Shown here: positions 17,207 to 23,398 of the stretch, piece after piece | How the letters are laid out: the number at the start of each line of letters is the position of its first letter | How positions within the stretch are numbered: the stretch's first letter is position 1 | Source of the DNA: a virus | Length of the DNA: 37,714 bases | Reading direction: 5' to 3' (one strand) | Virus record (IMG/VR): IMGVR_UViG_3300020205_002326 | Span: 1-37,714 of that record | The notes under the pieces: model-generated | The model's input: only the letters and a program-made list of their open reading frames with translations | Databases searched by the model: none | Told to the model about the DNA's origin: nothing | Program-made: the position numbers and the translations under genes

Positions 17207-17517
17207 TTTTTTGCCGATTCTTTTGGTGCTTCAGGCTCCGCAAGTGGAGCGGGCAGGGTTGTTTTCCATTTTCTAGCCAACTGTCTTAAAAGCGCAATAT
17301 TATTGTCATCCAAAACATTGGTGCTAATACTATGATACGACATTCCAGTAGTTGCTTTTTCAATAGTATCTCTTTTGCTCATAAGCAGTTGATTGTTCAG
17401 GTTGGACGCGAATTTCGTGTCAGGGGCTACCACAGCAAAAATGCCTTGGTCGCCCTCAAGCAGAACATAAGGGATACCTGAAACCTCTTCCATTGGGGTT
17501 ACTAGGGCGTATCTCAT
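17203..17517 (-). CDS. Small partner-type protein, function unknown
   Basis: 104 residues, overlapping by four bases (ATGA) with the kinase-like gene before it and the 579-residue gene after it, so all three are translationally coupled. It opens with a beta-like segment (MRYALVTPMEEVSGIPYVLL, EGDQGIFAVVAPD) related in pattern to the 100-residue gene and to the N-terminus of the 886-residue protein. Its C-terminus is Pro/Ala/Lys rich. No database family comes to mind. The tight coupling suggests it is needed in a fixed ratio to its neighbours. Confidence 0.65.
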   Translation of the reverse strand: MRYALVTPMEEVSGIPYVLLEGDQGIFAVVAPDTKFASNLNNQLLMSKRDTIEKATTGMSYHSISTNVLDDNNIALLRQLARKWKTTLPAPLAEPEAPKESAKK

Positions 17518-19355
17518 ACGACACTCGCAACAATATTTTCCAATGCGGAATCGGCTTTTGGCTTAGGTGGTTTGACAATTATGTCAGCCAACTGTTTTGG
17601 GGTCATGCCCTGTATTTCTCTCAAGCGTTGTACTGATTTAGTCAAATTTGTTCGCAGTTCTTCAAGTTGTTCTAGTATTTCTGGTGTGAGACTGTATTGT
17701 CCGATGAGATTCCTATCAGACATCGTCTCTTCAAGTTGACTTTTTAGCCTGTCTTCCAAAGAGTCAACGTCAATCTTTTTGACATCTTCTAGAACTTTTC
17801 CTGCATCCGCAACCAGTTTGGCATGTTCGTCAACGCTAGAACCGTGACGTCGGCTGAGTTCCAACCCCAATGTGCCAGTGCTAATCATTGGGGCATATTT
17901 TTCGGCTGTGTCATTGAAATCAAAAACTTGAAAGATGAAACTATGGTCGATTGGCACAGCGTCCATTCCTTCAGATGTCTCACTGAAAAGAACATTCCCA
18001 TCATGTCTGTCGCCGTTAGCCAAAACAACGTCCATCACCTGCATATGTAAAAGTTTTCTTGTATCGGTTTTCTCAAGTTGTTCAGGACCTGCGGAAAGTA
18101 TTTTCCCGTCGTAAGAGTTGTGAACCAAATCGGTGATGACGCCCATAGATGCTGACTCGGGTGCAGTTTGAACAACACGAAGAGAGGAGGCGGGATACCC
18201 GAATTCCTCGGTTATTGAGGTTGCTAAAACTTCTTGAACTGGCTCATACCAGCGGTCTGCTCGCCCCTTGCTCAAGGGTGCTTTGCTGTGCGGAACATTT
18301 TCATCCCACATTGAAGTTCTTGAAGCATATTTAACACCAAAAAGTTGCCCAGTCTGCCTATCTCGCAAGCGATTCATTCCGACGACTCCGCCGCCAGTTC
18401 CTAGCAATTCAAATCTTTTTATTTCAGAGACGTTGCCCTCCGAATCGTAGACATCAATATTTGCAAGAATTGCGTCCAAGACGACCGTGTCACCCAATTC
18501 GTTTATTTTTCCACCGTTAGCAAGATGGGCAGAAGCCTTATCCGCTGTATCAATTTCGGGTTTTACGCTAGGCAAATCTCGGGCAATATTTTTGCCGTTC
18601 ACATCCGCTATGCCGATAGTCGGTTCAAAGTCTTTAGCCTTCGCTAAGGCATCATTTCCCTTTTTGAATCCGCTCGGAGCCTTCACGGTAGGAGGGTCAA
18701 CCTTCGGGCTCTTTTTCTTGTCTTTGCGTCTTTTGAGTGTCGCCATCAAAAAGGCTTTTGCGTCAACAGCGGCATTTGCTTTTATTTTGTCTGTGATGTT
18801 TTCTATTTGTTCTTTTTTTTCGGGGGACAGTTTGCCTCGTCTGCTAAGCGAATCTGTGGCAAAGTCAACTAGTTGAGCGCCCCCCACTCTGAATATCAAC
18901 ATACTCATCAGGGTGGAATCAGTCAGTGACCCCGAACCGTCCGCATGTAAGTAATCCAATGTTTGCAGAGCAGCCATTCCCGCTGCTTTTGCACCGTTCC
19001 TTACATTCTTTGATTTGAAAATGGTTTTTGCACCATCAATCATTTTCCCCGCAAGAGAGGCAACTTCCCTCGCTGCTGTTTCGGCACTAGGAACTAAACA
19101 GTTAGACATTTGCATATCGGTAAATTGATTTGCGTTTGGGGTGCCAGGTGGACACCTCAATTTGCCAGCAGCATCGACTATCACACCAGCGGCTCTCGCC
19201 GCTCTAACTCCGACAGAACCCAATTCGGGTTTATCTTTTATGGTCGGTCCGAGGAACCCTTTAAAAAGTAAAAGGTTTTCTTGAACTACAGCAACAGATT
19301 TTCGGTACTCTGCGACTCTTTCGTTTGCGTCAAAGGCGCGAGACGATTTAATCAT
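17514..19355 (-). CDS. Cx17C-module protein with PI3K/HipA-like kinase-fold domain
   Basis: 613 residues, with a clear AGGAG five bases before ATG. An LLLFKGFLGP element (about 28-37) sits where the paralogues have FKA. LRCPPGTPNANQFTD follows, with C68 and C86 exactly 17 residues apart. A helical middle and a lysine-rich linker lead to the kinase-like part: QLFGVKYASR (Lys near 340), EPVQEVLATSITEEFG (Glu helix), DVVLANGDRHDGNVLF (DRHxxN near 447) and AVPIDHSFIF (metal Asp near 467). A C-terminal helical tail of about 100 residues follows. It is the most divergent of the three kinase-like proteins and lacks the long Arg/Pro linker. Enzyme class is well supported by motif order; substrate is unknown. 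Confidence 0.8.
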   Translation of the reverse strand: MIKSSRAFDANERVAEYRKSVAVVQENLLLFKGFLGPTIKDKPELGSVGVRAARAAGVIVDAAGKLRCPPGTPNANQFTDMQMSNCLVPSAETAAREVASLAGKMIDGAKTIFKSKNVRNGAKAAGMAALQTLDYLHADGSGSLTDSTLMSMLIFRVGGAQLVDFATDSLSRRGKLSPEKKEQIENITDKIKANAAVDAKAFLMATLKRRKDKKKSPKVDPPTVKAPSGFKKGNDALAKAKDFEPTIGIADVNGKNIARDLPSVKPEIDTADKASAHLANGGKINELGDTVVLDAILANIDVYDSEGNVSEIKRFELLGTGGGVVGMNRLRDRQTGQLFGVKYASRTSMWDENVPHSKAPLSKGRADRWYEPVQEVLATSITEEFGYPASSLRVVQTAPESASMGVITDLVHNSYDGKILSAGPEQLEKTDTRKLLHMQVMDVVLANGDRHDGNVLFSETSEGMDAVPIDHSFIFQVFDFNDTAEKYAPMISTGTLGLELSRRHGSSVDEHAKLVADAGKVLEDVKKIDVDSLEDRLKSQLEETMSDRNLIGQYSLTPEILEQLEELRTNLTKSVQRLREIQGMTPKQLADIIVKPPKPKADSALENIVASVV

Positions 19356-19367
19356 CGCCTCTCCTTA

Positions 19368-19631
19368 TCAGTCGCTTGAATCTGACGCTTTGTTAATCGT
19401 TGACATCGGAACCACATCATCATCCTCTACTTCTTTTTTCTTAGAAGCCTTTTTAGGTTCCACTTTTTCTTCGACAACTTCTTCAACGACTACTGGTTCT
19501 TCTTTGACTTCAACCTCAACAACAGCAACCTCTACTTCGGGTGTCACCACCACAGGGGCTTGTTCTTGTTTTGTATCAAAAAGGAGCCCTGAAGTGTTTA
19601 CTGAATCAACAGGTTGATTTAGTTTTCTCAC
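19368..19631 (-). CDS. Low-complexity Val/Glu/Lys-rich small protein
   Basis: 87 residues beginning at a GTG that overlaps the stop of the PepSY-containing gene (GTGA). The middle is an alternating acidic and valine-rich repeat (EVEVAVVEVEVKEEPVVVEE) followed by a lysine-rich stretch and a serine/aspartate tail. There is no recognisable fold; it is probably disordered. A position between head-assembly genes and this charge pattern would suit a scaffolding or internal head role, but that is a guess. The antisense strand also has an open frame, which I attribute to the low complexity. Confidence 0.55.
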   Translation of the reverse strand: MRKLNQPVDSVNTSGLLFDTKQEQAPVVVTPEVEVAVVEVEVKEEPVVVEEVVEEKVEPKKASKKKEVEDDDVVPMSTINKASDSSD

Positions 19632-21115
19632 TTGTCAAAACCTGTTTCAATTTCAAGCATTTCAAGTTCCATCAAACTGCTCAAGAACTCTTTTGCTTCA
19701 TCGTCAAGGAGAGTCTTCTCTTCCGACCATTCGGCTGGAATCATGTCTTCTTTGTCAAGTTCCATTGCACGCTTCTTGATGTGTGCTTTTGCTTTTTCTT
19801 TATCTGATGCGCGACCGTAAGACATAATCGCCATCTTCAAGTCCTCTTCGTCCTTGATTGGGTAAGAGCCGTCCGCCATCGCCATTCCGCCCTTAGCCAT
19901 TTCCATGCGCTCATCTTCGCTATACATTGCCTTCAGAGCAACATCAGCCACTTCTTCGTCAATGTCAGCGGCTTCTTCGGGGTCGTATTCGTCAAAGCCA
20001 AGGATTTCTCCGTCTACACCGACATAGACATCGTATGACTTACCGTCCACGCCTTCAATTTCCACGGCGTAAGCGTCGTAACCGTCAAACATGTCTGCGT
20101 CAACAGAAACAACTTCACCTTCAATTGACTTCGTCGCAATATCAGAAGCCTCACTGAAAGAAATGACTTTTTGTCCTGGAATTGTTGCAACTTCACCAAT
20201 CAAATCTTCATTAAGAAGATGCCAGCCCATGCATTCGCCAGTTGTTCCGTCAAAGTAAGCCTCAACGGGTTTCCCATCTTTGCGTTGAACGTCAACTACG
20301 AACACGTCGACTTCATCTGCGTAGCCCGAGTCAAGAACTTTACCTGCAAACATGCTCTCAGCCAAACCCTCTACCTCTAGCAGGCTTGGCATTGTGTCTT
20401 GTTGTTCGCATCCACCTGGGCATGATGCACAAATTTGTGAACCACCTGCATAAACACGACGTTCAATTGCGCAAACAAAAGCAAGGTCGTCATAGTCTGC
20501 GGACTTGACGCCCATTGTTTCCATGCGCTTGGCACGAGCCTTTTTGCGTTGCTCCATCATTTTTTCAATTTCGCCGTACATTTTTTCTTCTTCGTCGTCA
20601 AGATCTTCTGGCATGTCTTCTTCTTCGTCGTCTTCTTCGGCAACCATTGGCATTGCTGGCTTCTTTTTCTTTTTAGGAGTAGGCATTTCTTCATCTTCAG
20701 CCATTTCCATATCTTCGTGTGCCATCTTTGCTACTTTTTCATCTGACGCGGTGACCCATTCACTCTTCTCGCCTTCGACTGGAGCAGCAACTTCTGGAGC
20801 GGCATCAGCGGGGACGGCTTCTTCGGTCTGTGTAACAGCCTTGGCTCCACACTTCCCGCAAACTTTTGCACCTGGCTTATAGCCACAATCTTTCAGTTCC
20901 AAACCTTTTGCGCATTCGATTCCGCCGTCTGCCAAAAGTTTTACTGTCGGTGTTTCGCTAGCCATGTTCGTGGACTCCTTATAGTGCATTGTTTTCGCAA
21001 TGCACCGTGATGGATTAGAGCAAACAGAGCATGGTGTCAAGCGCTTCTCGCCTGACATCAGACACTGATATTTTGCTGTTTTTTGTGGTAAACCTGTTAT
21101 TGAAGTATAACTCAT
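19628..21115 (-). CDS. Acidic head-module protein with PepSY-like domain and cysteine clusters
   Basis: 495 residues from the first ATG. An alternative ATG at 20965 has a much better ribosome-binding site (AAGGAG, 9 bases), but starting there leaves 205 untranslated bases and discards a plausible zinc-ribbon-like start (C18, C29, C32, C38), so I kept the longer form. A second cysteine cluster (CAKGLELKDC, KVCGKCGAKA) and a very acidic Asp/Glu/Met-rich region with a KKKKK tract follow. Then a PepSY-like unit: ISFSEASDIATKSIEGEVVS, a YAVEIEGVDGKSYDVYVGVD strand pair and GEILGFDEYD. The C-terminus (GSYPIKDEEDLKMAIMSYG, then DKEKAKAHIKKRAMEL) is a block I associate with actinophage capsid-maturation proteins. 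Scaffold or internal head protein is the likeliest role. Confidence 0.7.
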   Translation of the reverse strand: MSYTSITGLPQKTAKYQCLMSGEKRLTPCSVCSNPSRCIAKTMHYKESTNMASETPTVKLLADGGIECAKGLELKDCGYKPGAKVCGKCGAKAVTQTEEAVPADAAPEVAAPVEGEKSEWVTASDEKVAKMAHEDMEMAEDEEMPTPKKKKKPAMPMVAEEDDEEEDMPEDLDDEEEKMYGEIEKMMEQRKKARAKRMETMGVKSADYDDLAFVCAIERRVYAGGSQICASCPGGCEQQDTMPSLLEVEGLAESMFAGKVLDSGYADEVDVFVVDVQRKDGKPVEAYFDGTTGECMGWHLLNEDLIGEVATIPGQKVISFSEASDIATKSIEGEVVSVDADMFDGYDAYAVEIEGVDGKSYDVYVGVDGEILGFDEYDPEEAADIDEEVADVALKAMYSEDERMEMAKGGMAMADGSYPIKDEEDLKMAIMSYGRASDKEKAKAHIKKRAMELDKEDMIPAEWSEEKTLLDDEAKEFLSSLMELEMLEIETGFDK

Positions 21116-21169
21116 CTTAGTGTTTTCTTTTTACTACAAATGGAACCAACATAAAAGTGTTTTTTTTAT

Positions 21170-23308
21170 TTACATTGTGTCCATAATATTGAGCAATGCG
21201 TCAAACGCTTCTTCTGCCACATCGCTGATTTGAACTTGAACACCCTCTTCCGTTACCTCTGATTTGATTTGATAATAATCCAAAATTGGATCTAAGAGTT
21301 CTTTCATTTCGTACAGGGTGTAGTCCGAAGAAGATACGAGAAGCGTTTCTTTCTCAACTTCCGACATGGACTTTTTCTCAATATCTGAGTTTGCTCCTCC
21401 AGCGTTCAATACCTCTTTTAGTAGGTTGAACGCATTTTGCAGTTTTGCCATGTTGCGAGAATTAATGACCCGTCCTGCTTTCACCTCCATGTCCTCATCG
21501 GCATCCTTACCCATGAGTTCGGAAATAGCCGCCATCAACATCGGAATCATGCTTTGAGGAGTCATGCCCTCTCCGCCGCCACATCCGCAGTCGTGTTCTT
21601 TTTCTGAGTCGTAGTAAGGCATTTCTATGACGCCGCCCTTGTCGTCGTCGCCTTCCATCACCCAATTATCTTTATCTGCCATGTAGTTGATGAAATCTGG
21701 TTCCGAGTTCATGAACTCCTTAAGAGCCTCGTAAGCCTTTTCGTTGCCCTCATCTTCGTTCTCGAATTCAACATCTTCAAGTTGCATCTCTTCCTCACCC
21801 TTTGGCTTGTCGTCATCGGCGAGACGGGTAGCAAGTTGTTCCATCATTTCGTATCCTTTTTCCTCGCTGTCAAGGAAATCAAAGATTGATTTGAGTTCTT
21901 GTTCGTTGAGCGAATCCAAGGATTTACCTGGCTTGAGTATTGAACCCAAGCGCTCATTGAACTCTGAGTCGCTCCAATTGTTCTTCTTCAGTTTCCCACG
22001 GCAGTTTTTCATGCCTGGATGATGGCATCCTTCGTTCGGCCAGAGACCAGTTGTTTCGTGATGCAGCCAAGCACAGATGTTGCTCAGTGGGTACAACTCG
22101 GGATGGTTTGCAAGAATGACTCGGCATCGTCGGAAACCGCCTGGCTTCTTCATGATTGGGCGCCAATAGCGCAACAACTTTTCAAGGTTGCCTCTACGAG
22201 GACCATAGCCTCGTGTGCGTGCAGTGACGATTTCTTGTGGAATGATTCCACCAAGAGGGTCAGCCTTTTCTGGGGACTTTGGTTTTACGCCTGCTGGAAC
22301 TTGTGGGTCTTGCTCCATTCGGTAGCGGTCTTCAAAGCGTCGTTCGCCGTCAGAACCGCTTGGCTTGTCGCCCTCAACATTGACATATACGGTCTGCGGT
22401 TTGACTCTTGTCGGTTCGCCAATCATGAACTTGTCGTCTTCGTAATGGTAAGAAGCGCGCAGAGTGACTATTTCACCCGTTTCCCCGCGATGGTCAAAAA
22501 TGACGCTGTTGGGGTCGGACTCTCGAATTCTTACTGACCCACCGAACTTTTTTGCCAAGGCGTAGGGGAGATTTTCCCTGCGTCCCTTGTCGGGCATCGG
22601 AGCATTGACAGCGTCATCGTTGCCGTCTTCTTCTGACTCTTTGCGAGGCTTCTCTTCTTCTTCAGGCTTTTGTCTTGCCATACTGCTAGCCAAGATACGC
22701 ATAAGCAAAGAACGCCCCTGCTCAGTGAGTTTGCCTTTTTCATCTCGCATTTGAGCCTTAATGCTCTCGTTATTGTCTTGTCCCTCAAAAGATTTGATTG
22801 AAATAGTCCCAGTGAGTTGGTTTGCACCGTGAAGAACAGGGCTTGCTTCGTAAAGTTCAACTTTTTTGAGAACATTGGCTTGACGCTTGGGGTCGAAATC
22901 GGCATCTAGTGTTTTGTAGCCGATTGACCATTCTTGCTCTTCGCCAAAGAAAGCAACATCAGCAAAAGCCTGTCGTCCTCTTTCTGACTTCAGATTGAAT
23001 TGAACTTTGGCGTAGAGACCGCCAATCCCAGCGGCACGCATCTTCATGGGCAATCGAGGGTCGGACGATGGGACTTCATACATTTCAAGAACTTTGCCGA
23101 TTGGCTCATTCCAGTTGTGACCCCATACAACACGGGGTTTACGCCTCTTTAGGCTCTCGTTGAAAGCGCCAGGTACGATGATGTCACCAACAGAGTCTTT
23201 GTTCCCAATACCTGCGACGAAGCATTCAACAACACCAAGTGCTTCGTCAATATTGAATTGACCCTGCAGCGCTTTATATTGTTGTGTTTCTGATAGTGAT
23301 GTTGGCAT
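21170..23308 (-). CDS. HK97-type prohead protease with long C-terminal extension
   Basis: 712 residues from ATG 23308, chosen because GGAG lies 5 bases upstream; the frame extends 10 codons further but without a signal. Residues 20-165 are a U35/S78-type prohead protease: NKDSVGDIIVPGAFNESL, VVWGHNWNEPIG (His64), EEQEWSIGYKT (Ser128) and KKVELYEASPVLHGAN (Glu154 or Glu151). The extension contains a PRRGNLEKLLRYWRP block with an ICAWLHHETTGLWPNEGCHH cysteine/histidine cluster, an acidic stretch, and a helical C-terminus. It should trim the capsid protein's N-terminus during maturation. Typical family members are around 200-250 residues, so about 500 residues are extra. They may be a scaffold, may recruit cargo, or both. 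Confidence 0.88.
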   Translation of the reverse strand: MPTSLSETQQYKALQGQFNIDEALGVVECFVAGIGNKDSVGDIIVPGAFNESLKRRKPRVVWGHNWNEPIGKVLEMYEVPSSDPRLPMKMRAAGIGGLYAKVQFNLKSERGRQAFADVAFFGEEQEWSIGYKTLDADFDPKRQANVLKKVELYEASPVLHGANQLTGTISIKSFEGQDNNESIKAQMRDEKGKLTEQGRSLLMRILASSMARQKPEEEEKPRKESEEDGNDDAVNAPMPDKGRRENLPYALAKKFGGSVRIRESDPNSVIFDHRGETGEIVTLRASYHYEDDKFMIGEPTRVKPQTVYVNVEGDKPSGSDGERRFEDRYRMEQDPQVPAGVKPKSPEKADPLGGIIPQEIVTARTRGYGPRRGNLEKLLRYWRPIMKKPGGFRRCRVILANHPELYPLSNICAWLHHETTGLWPNEGCHHPGMKNCRGKLKKNNWSDSEFNERLGSILKPGKSLDSLNEQELKSIFDFLDSEEKGYEMMEQLATRLADDDKPKGEEEMQLEDVEFENEDEGNEKAYEALKEFMNSEPDFINYMADKDNWVMEGDDDKGGVIEMPYYDSEKEHDCGCGGGEGMTPQSMIPMLMAAISELMGKDADEDMEVKAGRVINSRNMAKLQNAFNLLKEVLNAGGANSDIEKKSMSEVEKETLLVSSSDYTLYEMKELLDPILDYYQIKSEVTEEGVQVQISDVAEEAFDALLNIMDTM

Positions 23309-23328
23309 TGTTCTCCAAAAATGTTTGT

Positions 23329-23358
23329 TTATAAACAATAAACCATTTGGAGCGCCAA
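23329..23358 (-). promoter_or_regulatory. Probable promoter for the protease-effector operon, over a 14-bp palindrome
   Basis: On the minus strand TTGGCG (23358-23353) and TTATAA (23334-23329) are 18 bases apart, ahead of the protease ribosome-binding site. The -10 lies inside a perfect palindrome, TTGTTTATAAACAA (23325-23338), which could be an operator. Together with the hairpin just upstream it suggests the portal gene and the protease gene are separate transcription units. Confidence 0.45.
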
Positions 23359-23398
23359 AAAAGGAACACTTTCAGTATATTGGGGTATTTTACTGAAA
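23356..23398 (-). terminator. Weak intrinsic terminator after the portal gene
   Basis: Directly after the portal stop, the minus strand has an 8-bp inverted repeat (TTTCAGTA / TACTGAAA) with a 13-base loop, followed 7 bases later by TTTTTT. The stem is AT-rich, so termination may be partial. It separates the portal unit from the protease unit. Confidence 0.45.
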
